Source: Helianthus annuus (Eukaryota; Streptophyta; Magnoliopsida; Asterales; Asteraceae). Taken from it: 64,000 nt of DNA. A program made the translations under genes and the position numbers. The DNA lies in NCBI RefSeq assembly GCF_002127325.2, contig NC_035441.2:53306020-53370019 (forward strand), read 5' to 3'. Within the stretch, counting starts at the first letter, position 1. Every line of letters begins with the position of its first letter. This document shows positions 35,052-47,572 of the stretch, piece by piece. A model generated the notes under the pieces. The model was not told where the DNA came from. It worked only from the letters and a program-made list of their open reading frames with translations, and ran no database searches.

Positions 35052-35317
35052 TAGGGGTGTTCTTTTTAACCGATAACCGAAAACCGAACCCGAACCAAAG
35101 TGACCCGACCCGTGGAACTAGCTTAACCGATTAACACGAACCCAAGAAACGGCTAAACCCGAACCTTATATAGGTAATTGGGTTAGTTATTGGATAATAC
35201 TTTCACCACTGAAAAACCCGAATAACCTAATAACCCGATAACCGAATAACTAACCCGATGAACATCCCTAGTCTACATGTTATGATAACCGAATAACTAA
35301 CCCGATGAACACCCCTA
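35052..35317. mobile_element. hAT-like MITE (TAGGGGTGTTC ends)
   Basis: TAGGGGTGTTC (35052-35062) and GAACACCCCTA (35307-35317) are perfect 11-bp inverted ends. The interior is a run of AACCGA/AACCCGA motifs. The right end was duplicated in tandem (47 bp: GAACATCCCTA at 35260-35270, then again at 35307-35317). No target duplication could be read. Confidence 0.65.
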
Positions 35318-35420
35318 GTCTACATGTTATGCTACATCACTTAGTATTTTATTATTTATTCCCATATCATTTTGAAATTTTCTGTTAGTAAGTAATAAGT
35401 ATATAAAATTACAGTATACA

Positions 35421-35639
35421 TGTCGCAACCCCCGACCCCTACCTCGGGAGGCGGGCGGTCGCGGCCTACTCAGAGATGGTGGTATCGGTGTTTATCATTA
35501 TTTGGCAGCGGAAATTTCATCAGGACCGTAGTTAGGAAATATTTTATCAGAGTAAAACACCACATTTTATAATAATAAATATATTGGGATAAAACCCAAG
35601 TTTCCATTATAAACGTGTTTTTAGGGGTAAACCCTAAAT
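35421..35639 (-). repeat. LTR fragment of an older element (element 5)
   Basis: TGTCGCAACCCCCGACCCC opens like the minus-strand end of a Ty3/gypsy LTR (reverse: GGGTTGCGACA) and is cut at 35639 by the start of element 2's LTR. The rest is presumably beyond element 2, outside the window. Confidence 0.5.
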
Positions 35640-38600
35640 TGTCACACCCCGATTTCCACATGTCTCACCAGTGGGCCCGGTGGGGGATTATCGTGACGTA
35701 GTTAGCAACAATATAGTCAAACCACACAATAATGAATGCACAGCGGAAGCATAAAGATAAATATATTTCAACGTTAAATGTAATATCAAAGTATCACCAT
35801 TGTTGAAATAAAATCCACAGGGGATCAATAATAATAATAAAGTATTGTTCAACAGACTTCATGCATCTTAAGCTTGCGAGACTTCTAATGATGCTAAGGA
35901 GAAATCCCAGCCAATTACGCATAGTATCTGCATTTAGTCTTTTTGGGAAAATACGTCAGTTTACACTGGTAAATACATTCAACTGACACTTTTGTAAAAT
36001 GTTTAATAAAATTGGTTTAAATGCACAAGGCACAAACTCTTTATAACTTGGGATAATTTATAATTAAATCTTGTAAAGAATTACATGTTTGCTATGCGTT
36101 CGGTCGCCCGGGTCGTGCCGGGTTAAAGGTTAATAGACACGCCACAAAGCATAAAGTCGTGGCGGGAAAACCAACGGTTATACCTTTAATTAATATAGAC
36201 ACAATGCCGGGTGTACGCCTACACCCGGATGTCGAGGTAGTGGCCATTTCGTAAAATGATGCCAAGGATATCCGGGACATGGTCATTAAGCTCCCAAAGG
36301 CGTAAAGCCAACAAAACAAGTTTTTAAACGGGTCACATTGATAATACCCAACTACTAATGAGTTGGGGTCAATTGCCCGACCAAGCGGTATTTTAAATAC
36401 CGTAACCCAAGCCCGTATAACGGAAAATAAGTTAAAAGTATTTACCTTTGCAAGTATAAATCTTTATTCGAAATAAATTGCAGATAGCTTTAACTGGTCT
36501 CCTATTCTGGAACAAAGGTTTTAAAATAACCTATTAGAATCCTAACGGGTCTTTAATCTAGCCGTAGCTTAGACCGGTCAGTTTCAAAGGATAGATACGG
36601 TTTAATCGCGTGAAAGGCGAAAACCGGGAATGGAATGTGATTTTGACCCAACAAGTTTGAAGACTTGTTTTATAGGGGTATAATAATCACACTCTGTATT
36701 TTGGGGTCAAAATAATATGGTTTGACCCGTTTCGGCTATTTTATGTAAACTAGTTACATAAGCCGAACCGTGCGCGCAAAAGGCGCAACGGGTAACCGTA
36801 AGAGTCCTACACTGTTTTCCTAAGTCAATATGCCTTAAAGAGCTTGTGGTATCAGTAGGATACCTTCCATAATGCCCGTAATGAGTTTAAGTTCATATTA
36901 TGCCCCGTAGGGGTATTTCGGTCTTTTTAAAGATTATAAAAGAGGTTTCTGAGTTCTACAGGAAATCTGAGTTTCCCGAATAGTTTATAACGTCTAAAAT
37001 ACTTTATTTATTATTTAAAATCAGTTGCAACTGGATCGGGTCAAAAGACCTTGTAGAACTCAAGTTATGGCCGAAAAGGGTATATTCGGTATTTACCGAA
37101 CCGTTGCCATAACCGCAGGTTATGAGCAGGTTAAAAATAATTAAAAATCTTTAAAAATCCCAAAATATTATTTTACATCAGTGAGTAAAAGGTTTGGTGT
37201 CGAAATCTGGGTTTAGATAGGCGTTATGCTAATTGCGCTATTAAATTACTAAAGTTTCCGTAATTTGCGCTATTTAGCATAACTCCTATTCTGGACCCCG
37301 GATTGACGTGAAATTTTAGGGACATGCTTAGCAATCAGTAACTAAGGTTATGATTCTTTCACATGTCCGAAATTCTCGTTTTAAATCAAAAAGGGCGTTA
37401 CGGTCAACTTTTAAGCATTTAACGGAAATGTGTAAAAGACTCGGACAAACAACAAACCGGTCACAGAGGGTTATACCATCATGTAACCTGGTCCTAAGAG
37501 AGTCCTAAGGCATATCTAAAACAATCTTTATCGGGTCAGAACTGAAGTCAAAGCAAAAGTCAAAGCTTTTGCGACTTTCGGTTCCGAACCGGGTCAAAAC
37601 AGTAAATGGTCGGATCAAACAAGCTTAGACTAGTTAATATACTTATTATCATGTTTTATAAGTGTTTAAACAGGTTACATATCATCTATATTACCGATTA
37701 TGCAAGAAATCGCAAAATAGCATTTCTGTTGACTTTTTCTAAGCACGTTTGACTCGACATTTGGACTAGTTAGAGTGGGAATCAGAGGGTGCCCTTTTAG
37801 AGGTTTAAAGCCCACATGATTACCAACATATAACTATCTTTGATTCGACAAACCACTGGAACATTTGTGATTTATCGCAAAGTCAATCGTTAATTACGAC
37901 GGATTGACTTTTAAGCTAAACTATGCATAAACTAAGCCACAAAAGGGTAGACACACTTACAGAAGCTTGGTGCACGATTAGGGATGATAGAAGAATGGTT
38001 TAGAGCTCCAGAGATGGACTAGAATGCAGATTTGAGGTGTGTTTCATTTGTGCACAATGCCTTGCCTTTTATAGTGAAAAATTTGGCTTAGGATCATTAC
38101 AACTCACCCTACAATGGATCATGGATGATCAGCAGGTGGCCCTGGGTGCTAGGGGTCATGTAGAGGGCGCCCATGCTTCATTAATTGCCTCAATGATCGT
38201 TCACAAGCTCAAACAGCAAGTCTGTCCAAGTATTCTGCATCTGGGACTCGTACGCGGCCCGCATTAGGATTCAGCAACTCGGACGCGGGCCGCATGAATC
38301 CTAATGTCAGAAAACGTATCTTCAACTGGCGCGCGGCCCGCATTGGCTTGCTTATTTCGTCCACGCGGCCCGCCTGAGGGTTAAATTCCAAGATTTTCAA
38401 ATCTTTTGTAATCATTAACCTGACCTTTTGGTTTCGAAGGGGTAACTTTGCGATTTGGCCCTCGATTATTTACGATTAAGGGCCTCGTGACTTTTACCCG
38501 CATTGTTAAGTCCTTGCTTAGTTTAATTACTATCTGAAAAGCCTTAACTTTTATTTTTGACGCTTTTAACCCCTCGCATACGAATTTGATCATAACTTTC

Positions 38601-38977
38601 TCGTTTTAAAACGGAACTTCGCGAAATTTATATCGTATATTCTAGTGAGTGTATTTTACTGTTACAAAGCCTCAGGTTTGTCAAAGGGTCACTCAGAGGT
38701 ATAAATTAAACATGTTGACACGATTAACCCCTGTAGCTTGTATTCTCACTTTCTCCCGCGTTTCGCTCCGTACGATCCATGATTTATTCGTTTGAAGGTA
38801 CGAGCATCATTTAGGGTTACTATAAAGTATATTTACCCTTCGTTGACATTTATAACCCTCGAATTTACATACTTTCAAGGTTTGTCAACTTTAGTCCTTT
38901 ATTTAATATTTAATGCCACGTGTAAACTCATGACACGTGTTAACACATTATTGGACACAAAATTTCGAGGTGTTACA
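35640..38977 (-). repeat. 3' LTR of element 2 (3.34 kb)
   Basis: On the plus strand TGTCACACCCC...GAGGTGTTACA; reversed it begins TGTAACACCTCG and ends GGGGTGTGACA. A cluster of GCGGCCCGC/GCGGGCCGC motifs lies at about 38253-38375. Only one LTR is in the window, so its age cannot be read. Confidence 0.85.
38253..38375. repeat. Four GCGGCCCGC motifs in the LTR of element 2
   Basis: ACGCGGCCCGCAT, ACGCGGGCCGCAT, GCGCGGCCCGCAT and ACGCGGCCCGCCT within about 120 bp of otherwise AT-rich sequence. Confidence 0.8.
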
Positions 38978-38994
38978 TCCTCACCCCCTTAAAA
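38978..38994 (-). promoter_or_regulatory. Polypurine tract of element 2
   Basis: On the minus strand TTTTAAGGGGGTGAGGA directly precedes the 3' LTR. Confidence 0.85.
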
Positions 38995-38995
38995 T

Positions 38996-39014
38996 AAATC
39001 TCGACCCGAGATTT
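38996..39014 (-). other. PPT-proximal stem-loop of element 2
   Basis: Minus strand AAATCTCG-GGT-CGAGATTT: perfect 8-bp stem overlapping the pol stop codon. Relative to elements 1 and 4 one T-A pair is a C-G pair here, a compensatory change. Confidence 0.75.
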
Positions 39015-42000
39015 ACTGAAATAAATAAGGGTATTTTTCTTTCATCGTGGCTTCAACCTCCCACGTGAATTCGGGACCTCTACGGGCATCCCACTTGACC
39101 TTTACTATAGGTACATGCTTCCTTCGAAGCTTCTTTACCTGTCGATCTTCAATCGACAAAGGTTTCTCCACAAATTTCAAGCTCTCATCTATATGCACAT
39201 CTGTATGTGGTATTACCAGTGATTCGTCAGCGAAGCACTTTTTCAGATTGCAGATGTGGAACACATTGTGAATTCCATTGAGCTCCTCTGGTAAGTTTAA
39301 CTTATAGGCAACTGACTCGACACGTTCGATAACCTCGAAAGGTCCTATGTATCTCGGGCTTAGTTTGCCTTTCTTACCGAAACGCATCACCCCCTTCCAG
39401 GGTGATACTTTAAGCAACACTTTTTCACCTACTTCGAAGTGAAAATCCTTACGCTTTGGATCCGTGTAACTTTTCTGCCTATCTCGGGCAGCTTTGAGAC
39501 GGTCTCGAATCTGGACAATCTTGTCCGCCGTCTCGAAGACTATCTCTGGTCCTGATAATTGGACATCTCCAACTTCCGCCCAACAAACAGGCGATCTACA
39601 CTTTCTACCGTATAATGCCTCGAAAGGCGCAGCCTTTATGCTGGTATGGTAGCTATTGTTGTAGGAGAATTCGATTAATGGTAGGTTCTTATCCCAACTA
39701 CCACCCAAATCGATAGCACATGCACGTAGCATATCTTCCAACGTCTGAATAGTACGCTCACTCTGACCGTCTATCTGAGGATGGTAAGCCGTACTAAAAT
39801 TCAAACGTGTGCCCAAAGATTGCTGGAAGCTTTTCCAGAAATGAGACGTGTATCTAGTATCTCTGTCGGAGATAATAGACACAGGTATGCCATGTAAGGC
39901 TACAATCTTATCAACGTATAACTGGGCTAACATGTCGGAGCTATAAGTCTCCTTGATGGGTAAGAAGTGAGCTGACTTAGTCAGTCTATCGACTATAACC
40001 CATATTGTGTCATTTCCTTTCCTCGTCTTGGGTAACTTGGTAATAAAATCCATAGTTACACATTCCCACTTCCATTCGGGAAGTTCAGGCTGTTGTAGCA
40101 AGCCTGATGGCTTTTGATGCTCAGTTTTGACTTACGCACAAGTTAAGCATTTTGCTACATAAGCGGCTACAGACTTTTTCAAGCCTATCCACCAATAATT
40201 TGCCTTTAGATCCTGATACATCTTATCAGCTCCCGGGTGAACAGAATATTTGGAACTATGGGCTTCCTGGAGGATAACATCTCGTAGTCCTCCATAAATT
40301 GGAACCCATATTCGTCCATTTAATCGTAAAATTCCGTCCTTGCTAAGAGTTAACTGCTCCTCAGTTACTCCCAGCTTCTCTTTAGGATAGTTAGCTTCCA
40401 ACACAGCTTCTCTCTGTGCAGCTAACAACCTTTCAATCAAATTATTCTTCACTTCAATGCTCTTGGCATTGATTCGGATGGGTTTCACCCTTTCCTTTCT
40501 ACTCAGGGCATCAGCGACTACATTCGCCTTGCCGGGATGATATCTGATTTCACAATCATAATCATTTAAAGTCTCCATCCAACGGCGTTGCCTCATGTTT
40601 AGTTCTTTCTGATTAAACAGATGTTGAAGGCTCTTATGATCAGAATAGATCACAAACTTGATACCATACAGGTAATGCCTCCACAGTTTTAGTGCGAACA
40701 CAACGGCACCCAGCTCCAAGTCATGGGTGGTGTAATTCTTCTCGTGCACCTTTAACTGCCTCGAAGCATAGGCAATAACATTGCCTTTCTGCATGAGCAC
40801 ACATCCCATGCCAGTATGTGATGCGTCGCAGTAAACTACGAACTCCTCGGTACCTTCAGGCAATGTCAGTACAGGAGTGTTGCTCAACTTTTGCTTCAGA
40901 ATATCAAAGGACTCTTGCTGCTTAGGGCCCCAAACGAATTTTACTTTCTTCTTGGTCAAGGAAGTCAAGGGCGCAACAATCCTTGAAAAATTTTCAATGA
41001 AACGCCTGTAATATCCTGCTAACCCCATGAAACTACGAATCTCTGTAGGCGTCTTTGGCTCTTGCCAATTCATGACAGCTTCTACTTTAGCGGGATCCAC
41101 TTGAATACCACGCTTGCTGACAACATGTCCTAAGAATTGGACTTCTCGAAGCCAGAATTCGCACTTAGAGAATTTGTCATAGGGTTTCTCGTGATGTAGG
41201 AGTTTGAGAATACAACGAAGGTGTTTCTCATGGTCAGCTCGATTCTTCGAGTAGATAAGAATGTCGTCGATGAAAACGATGATGAATTTATCTAAGTATG
41301 GCTTGCAAACGCGATTCATGAGATCCATGAACGCAGCCGGCGCATTAGTGAGCCCAAAAGACATCACTAGGAACTCGTAATGACCGTAACGAGTCCTAAA
41401 TGCGGTTTTATGTACGTCTTCGTCTCTGACTTTCAGTTGATGGTATCCTGAACTCAAGTCAATCTTCGAGAAATAACTTGCCCCTTGTAACTGATCGAAC
41501 AAATCGTCGATCCTCGGCAAGGGATATCTATTCTTTATCATGACTTTATTAAGCTCGCGATAATCGATGCACAGACGCATCGATCCGTCCTTTTTCTTGA
41601 CAAACAGGACAGGTGCTCCCCAGGGAGACGAACTAGGTTTGATGAAACCTTTAGCTAGCAGTTCATCCAGCTGGGTCCTTAACTCCTTCATTTCGGTTGG
41701 TGCTAGCCTATAAGGTGCTCTGGAAACAGGTGCTGTTCCAGGGATGATATCGATCCTGAATTCCACTTGCCTATCTGGTGGCAAACCAGGCCGATCTTCG
41801 GGGAAAACTTCTGGATATTCCGAAATGACGGGAATGTCTTCTATCTTCGATTTAGGCTCATCAATAATCACTTGTGCCATGTAGATGACACAACCCTTCT
41901 TTAGACATTTTGAAGCCTTGAGCATAGTCACTTGCTCAGGCAATCCGTACTGGGTATCTCCCCGAATGGTAAGCGATTCACCAGACGAAGTTCTTATCAC

Positions 42001-43584
42001 CACTTGCTTTCTGTTGCAGACGATTTGGGCCTGGTTGTGAGATAACCAGTCCATACCCAATACTAGGTCAAAACCGGCCAATTTAAAGGGAAGTAGAGAT
42101 AGAGGAAAAGAGTGGTTCTTAATGGATATCACACATCCATCTAACACAGTGGAGACGGTTTCTATGGTGCCATCTGCTAGCTCTACCTCGTAATTCACAT
42201 TTAAGGTTTTGACAGGCATATTCAGCAATTTGCAAAATTTATGATCTACGAAAGACTTATCAGCGCCCGAATCAAAAAGTACTCTTGCAAAGATATCATT
42301 TACGAGAAAAGTACCTGTGATCACGTTATCATCTAGCACTGCTTCTTTTGCCTCCATCCTGAAGACTCTTGCATTGGTCTTCTTGGCTTCTTCAGGCTTC
42401 TTGGCATACTTAGGGCAGTTGCTTTTAATGTGCCCTTTCTCGTTGAGGCCGTAGCAGGTTGCATCCTTTATCTTTTTGCAATCCACGGTCTTGTGGTCCT
42501 TGGACTTGCATAACCCGCAAGCATACGACTTCGACTGAGTCTGCGAGTTTGATTCGAGTCTACACTTTCCAAAGTGATGTCTCTTGCAATTCTTGCACTT
42601 GGGCTTCTCACCCGATTGTTGCCCATCCTTCCTTGACTCAGACCCTCTCTTGTTGTCACCATTTCCACGGTGTTTCTTGCCCGACCTTCGTGAAGTATCA
42701 TCTTCACGCTTTCTCTTCTCAGCCTCTTTGTTCCTCAGCGATCTTTGTCGGACCGCATCCAGAGTGAGGGACAAAGAAATGTCAGCTACAGATCTAAAGG
42801 TCGCTGGCCGAGAGGCCTTTACGCTTGCCTTTATCTCGGGGGCTAAACCACCGATAAAACGAGCTATCCTCTTTGGCTCCGGGGTTACCAGATACGGAAC
42901 CAACCGGGACATCGTGTTGAAGCTCGTAAGGTAAGCTTGACAGTCAAGGTTCGTCATAACCAATGATAGAAAATCGGATTCTATCTTTTCAACCTCATGT
43001 TGAGGGCAGTAATTCTCCTTGATGAGAGAAATGAATTCCTCCCATGTCATGCTGTATAGAACAGCCTTTCCCGAGGCCTGAACCAACGACCTCCACCAAG
43101 CCAGGGCCTCACCCTTGAATGATTGTGAAACAAACTTTACCACATCTTTCTCTGCGCAACCACTGATGTCCACCACGGTGTCCATCTCGTCTAGCCACGT
43201 CATGCAATCAACCGTGCCTTTCTCCCCAGTGAAGTCTCGGGGTTTGCATGATACGAAATACTTGTAGGTGCAGCCTCTGGCGCGAGATGCATCTGTATAC
43301 ACTCTTTCCGGACGGACACTGTTTTCATTGGATGAGTGATTATCATCGTCCTTTTTGGGCTTAGACGGTGGTTTACTGTGAGATTTCGAGTGGGTTTTCG
43401 GCTTTGAGTGTGGTTTGGATATGGTTCTGCTCCGGGATTCAGTATACTCCTCGTATTGTCGATCCAGGGCTGCCTTAACAGCATTGTCGACAAGAGCTTT
43501 CAATTCTGCGCCCGTCAAATGAACCTGGGCGTTATCGTATTCGTCTTCCTTCGAATGACTATTCTCCCCAATTGGATCAGCCAT
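39013..43584 (-). pseudogene. gag-pol polyprotein of element 2, one premature stop
   Basis: Starts [20 protein letters not shown] at 43584. Gag carries a basic Ser/Lys-rich stretch, a capsid-like middle ([14 protein letters not shown]) and Cys/His motifs near residues 330-395; one knuckle reads [14 protein letters not shown], with Leu where Cys is expected. Protease [13 protein letters not shown] with [17 protein letters not shown] (Pro usual at the first-but-one position) and [10 protein letters not shown]; RNase H VVYCDAS; integrase [27 protein letters not shown], and the chromodomain-type tail [24 protein letters not shown] (about 40131-40133) right after KCLTCA separates a 1150-codon part from a 362-codon open frame (40101-39013) in the same frame. 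One nonsense codon therefore disables a polyprotein that is otherwise nearly complete. Ends 35 bp before the LTR. Confidence 0.93.
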
Positions 43585-43591
43585 GGTAACT

Positions 43592-45495
43592 TGATATTCG
43601 CTAATTTACACATATTTTAGTCTCTCGTTTTACCCCTATTTTATGCGTTTTCGGCCGTAAAACCGTCATTCGGATACTTAATTATCTACATTTTTGTTTA
43701 CAGGCCTAAAACAGCATACCAGACAAGATAATAGCGAAAACAAGGACTTTCTGGACAAAACGACAAAGCTGCGGACATTCTGTTAAGGATTCTGAACTGG
43801 GCCTGTGGAACGACCGTTCCACCTGATGCACGGTCGTGCATCTCCGACAAAGTTGATCAACTCGGTGATGAACGGTCAGTGCGACTGGGCGTTCTAGGAA
43901 AACAAGGCGGCTCGGTGAAGAACGGTCGTTCCATATGAAGAACGACCGTGCGTATCCGATGAACCAACAGAGTCTCGGTGATGAACGACCAAGGAACCAA
44001 GCGTGCAACTTAGACCTCGGTAAGGAACACCCGTGCCAGATCAAGAACGCCCGTGCATTTGCGAAGACCAGTCAACGATCTGTGACGTCATGCGGTATGG
44101 TGGACCACCACCAATAATGCTTAAAGTGCACGGTCGTGCGATCGGGAGAACGGCCGTGCGACACCGAAAAAGCATATAAACAGAACAGAACCATTCTATC
44201 CGTAACTCTGGAATTTTGGAGAGCTCTGCAGGCGATTTTGAGGCTCCGAAGGCTTCTGCTTTCACTCGGATTCAAGCCACATTGCCCGATTTTGCTCGTT
44301 TACTATCCGGATTCTTAATCTTGTGCTTGTTTATGGTTTGGATTTCTACCCTTTCCAGAATTTTGTTAATGTTTCAAGCATTTAGATTAATATTTATGTA
44401 TTATTGTAGCCTTTGGGCAAAAACACAACAATCCATTGCTTGATTATAACCATTAGTATGTTAATCTATGTTTGTAATGAAATTTGGAAGTGTTTTCTAT
44501 GATTATCTTTGATGATTAGTTTGCAACCTTGTTATTGATATTGATTTCTTGATTATAAGTAATTGTGTTGGATGATTGGTGCTCGGTTAGGTAAGATGGT
44601 TGCAAAATGAAGCTTATTTAATCATGTATTAGTAAACTTTTAATTTGGTTAACTAGTTTAACTTGGTTAAAATGTGGGCACCATGATACTCTAACGGGTT
44701 AGTGGTTTAATAAAATGTAATTATTGTTAATCAAGAAAGCTTGCCTTCACGGAAGGACTCTAACGGGTTAGATGGTGTTGTTATGAATTCTTGCCATGAT
44801 TTGTTAGCTTAGTTAGTAGTTTCGGCCAAAATTGCTATCTTGGTGAATTTATGTGCAAGATTTGTAAAATGAACTCGGTTGTGATTTAATCTAGTTTATG
44901 CTTGTCTCGGTGGTTGCATTGTGTTTATCGGTGTTGCTTTCCTTGATTAAGTGAGGTTAGAAAACTCCTAACGGATGACTAACTTATTTTTAGGAGATTT
45001 TCATAGACATTTATCAATTGCACGTTAAAGAACAATTTTAGGTGGTTAAAGTGTGTTTATCGTTTTAACTTTCCGAATGGTTGTCATGTTAGGATTCCCG
45101 AAAGGGATACTAATTGTCTCGAAATGGAAAATTGACCGAATGCTTCTAGTGCCAAAACTGACTTAGTTAACATGTTGTGGGTGTGTATTAAGCAAGGCTA
45201 TTTATATATAATCTACTATGTTTTATAAGTTTTTATTTATGCTTACTTTAGTTTAATTAAAACCAATACCATTTATGTTTTTACCGGCAATTTAGTGGCA
45301 AAGGTCTAGTATTATTTCTCCGTCCATTTCCATGGATCGATACTTGGTTCTTACCGATACTTTACTACATATATGACGGGGTACACTTGCCCTTTCGTGT
45401 GTGTTTTGATGTAAAACTAATAATCACTTTTATAAATTTAAAACCAATTCGTGTGTAATTTCATTGTAAAAATATGTGTAGTCACGCACGTACCA
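43592..45495 (+). repeat. 5' LTR of element 3 (1904 bp)
   Basis: TGATATTCGCTAATTTACAC...GTCACGCACGTACCA. Contains many inverted ACGGTCGTGC/GAACGACCGTTCC motifs at about 43806-44160 and a likely promoter AGCATATAAACAGAAC (about 44170-44185). It keeps the empty site of the MITE found in the other LTR. Confidence 0.95.
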
Positions 45496-45502
45496 AGTTT
45501 TT

Positions 45503-45520
45503 TGGCGCCGCTGCCGGGGA
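45503..45520 (+). promoter_or_regulatory. Primer binding site, Asp tRNA
   Basis: TGGCGCCGCTGCCGGGGA, 7 bp after the LTR, one base off the perfect complement of plant tRNA-Asp; this primer is typical of Athila/Tat-lineage elements. Confidence 0.85.
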
Positions 45521-45946
45521 AGTGGCGAGTTTTAGGAACGACCCGAGTCATTGTGTTATCGGTGTATATACTTGTTAATATTTGTGTATACTTTCGTGAT
45601 TATTTATTCGTTGATTTATCTGTTAATATTTCTTGTTTTTAATTTAATTTATTCGTTTTCATGATTCTTTTGTACACTTGTAAATTTTTATTCTATTTAT
45701 TTGTTCTAATCCGGATTTATTTATCATTTATTCGTTGAATTTTCGGCTCTTAAAAATCGTTTTTGCACTAGCCGATTCGATTATTTTCATTGCTTTAATT
45801 TTTATAAAAATTTCGGCCCATTTTCGGATTTTTATAAATTTTTCAGCCCATTTAAAATAATATTCTGTTTCTTTTCAGCAAAAAAAAAAGAAAAAAAAAC
45901 AGCCTTATTATAATAATATAATATTCTTGTCGAGCAATTTTTCGTG

Positions 45947-46131
45947 TCCTCAACCCCTGCTCCTGACGCTGCTGAGCCTTCAGACGAACCCGAGCGTGAT
46001 CTGAGGAGACGTCTTCATTAGAGATCCCGTGCGGTTGCGCTGCAACTCGCAGCAGCTGTGGACGAGCAGGTGGTATACGCTGAGACAGAGGGCCCAGCCG
46101 ATGAAGGACACATCATCATGGCTGACGGCAA
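45947..46131 (+). pseudogene. gag 5' remnant of element 3
   Basis: Reads SSTPAPDAAEPSDEPERDLR, a stop at 46019, then RSRAVALQLAAAVDEQ in the same frame. An acidic/Arg-rich gag start without capsid or zinc knuckle; it runs directly into the integrase remnant, so about the whole of gag-pro-RT has been deleted. Confidence 0.5.
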
Positions 46132-46334
46132 GAAGTGTGTTTACGAAAAAGCTTCATTCACGTTGGATAGGACCATACACAGTAAAAGAGGTATTTCCTT
46201 ATGGGACTGTTGCAATAGATAACGCGGACGGCGTTATTTTCAAGGTAAATGGGCATCGGTTGAAGGTTTACGTTGGAGGGCCGATCGAGTCGGCGGTGGA
46301 GGTTATCGAGCTCCACACCCCGCATATAGCTTAA
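46110..46334 (+). pseudogene. Integrase C-terminal remnant of element 3
   Basis: KKLHSRWIGPYTVKEVFPYG and FKVNGHRLKVYVGGPIE match the tail of Athila/Tat integrases (pattern KL.SRW.GP..V.EV.PYG....FKVNGHRLK). The open frame (46029-46334) begins in gag-derived DNA. No catalytic residues remain. Confidence 0.8.
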
Positions 46335-46343
46335 GTGTGGGGA

Positions 46344-46565
46344 CATGAGTCTTGCTATCGACTCGCCGACAAAAATTTAGCATGAGTCTTGCTATCGACT
46401 CGCCGACAAAAATTTAGTATGAGTTTTGCTATCGACTCGCCGACAAAAATTTAGCATGAGTCTTGCTATCGACTCGCCGACAAAAATTTAGCATGAGTCT
46501 TGCTATCGACTCGCCGACAAAAAATTAGCATGAGTCTACGCTACTGACTCGCGGATTAAAAATGT
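46344..46565 (+). repeat. 37-bp tandem repeat, six units
   Basis: Unit starts CATGAGTCTTGCTATCGACT and continues CGCCGACAAAAATTTAG; five near-identical copies and a diverged sixth, directly after the integrase stop. Non-coding. Confidence 0.95.
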
Positions 46566-47572
46566 AGCAAGAGCGTCTTTGACGCTTTAGGGGTAAAATC
46601 GTCCTTTTATGTGTTTTTCTAGTTTTAGCGAAATTAGGAGTGTTTGGTAGTTTCCGTTAGTTTGTACAGCTTTTGTACGTGCCGAGTGAAGGGTCTACAT
46701 GGGAATATTGTTAAAACATGTTGCGGATGGTAAAAATGGTGAAAAACGGCCAAAAAGAGTGCTGAAACTGGTTTCTGCAGCAAACAGACACATCTGCAGA
46801 TTTGGCATGGCCGTGCCATGGGTCGCACGCCCGTGCGATTTCGGGCTGGCCTGCACCTCGAGTCGCACCCCCGTGCATTACCGAGGTCAACGTGCAAGAA
46901 TGGGTCAACATCGGATCCGCACGACCGTGCGAATATCCGCATGACCGTGCGCATGGTCAGGGGCATTTTTTCATTGTTCCATATAAAAGCCCTCATCTGC
47001 ATCCACTTCTCACATTCGCGAAACCTTACTGCACTCTCGTTCCTGGCCGATTTTTCCCTAAAATCGCACCATTTTTCGCACGGTTTCTCAAATCTTCTCG
47101 CACGGTTTGTTTTTTTTTCTTGTCGATTTCCTGTTTTTATCGCTTTCTAGGGTTAGATTCTCCGATTTCTTCAAGGCTTTTTAGGGTTCCCTTCATAAAC
47201 AAATCAAAACCCTAGCCCTTGCAAGAACTTCACAAATCATGAACACCCGGCTGGTTTCCTAACCCCCTGTCACTAGAAACTTGAAAAATTTCGAAAAGAT
47301 TTGACTGTTCTGATTCGGGGTTAAGAATCTGCAGAAAACGGGATCGCACGGTCGTTCTGTACATGGAACGGTCGTGCGTACGCGGGTTGTTCATGATTTT
47401 TAACTGTGGTGCCGGATGTGCACGGTGATGCGACCAGTCGCATGTCCGTGCAATCCCGTCATGTTCCGATAATCAAGACCGCACCACCACTGATCTAGGT
47501 GACGCATGACCATGCGTCCATTCGCACGCCCGTGCGAAACACCCAGATCAATTTGATAGAATCTTCATAACT
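46566..47572 (+). other. Non-coding interior of element 3 with GCACGNCCGTGCG motifs
   Basis: At least ten short inverted motifs (GCACGCCCGTGCG, GCACGACCGTGCG, GCACGGTCGT and similar) between 46805 and 47540, the same type as in the LTR. Open frames here vary by motif and have no recognisable product. A telo-box-like AAACCCTAG occurs at about 47206. Confidence 0.6.

Noticed and set aside
42459..42934. Plus-strand frames of about 100 codons opposite element 2 gag
   Set aside because: Antisense shadows of the Ser/Lys-rich gag region.
43706..44044. 112-codon frame repeated at 49543-49881
   Set aside because: Lies in both LTRs of element 3 and follows its GC-rich inverted motifs; no domain similarity.
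46802..47215. 137-codon frame in element 3
   Set aside because: Composition driven by GCACGCCCGTGC motifs, several overlapping frames open equally; treated as non-coding.
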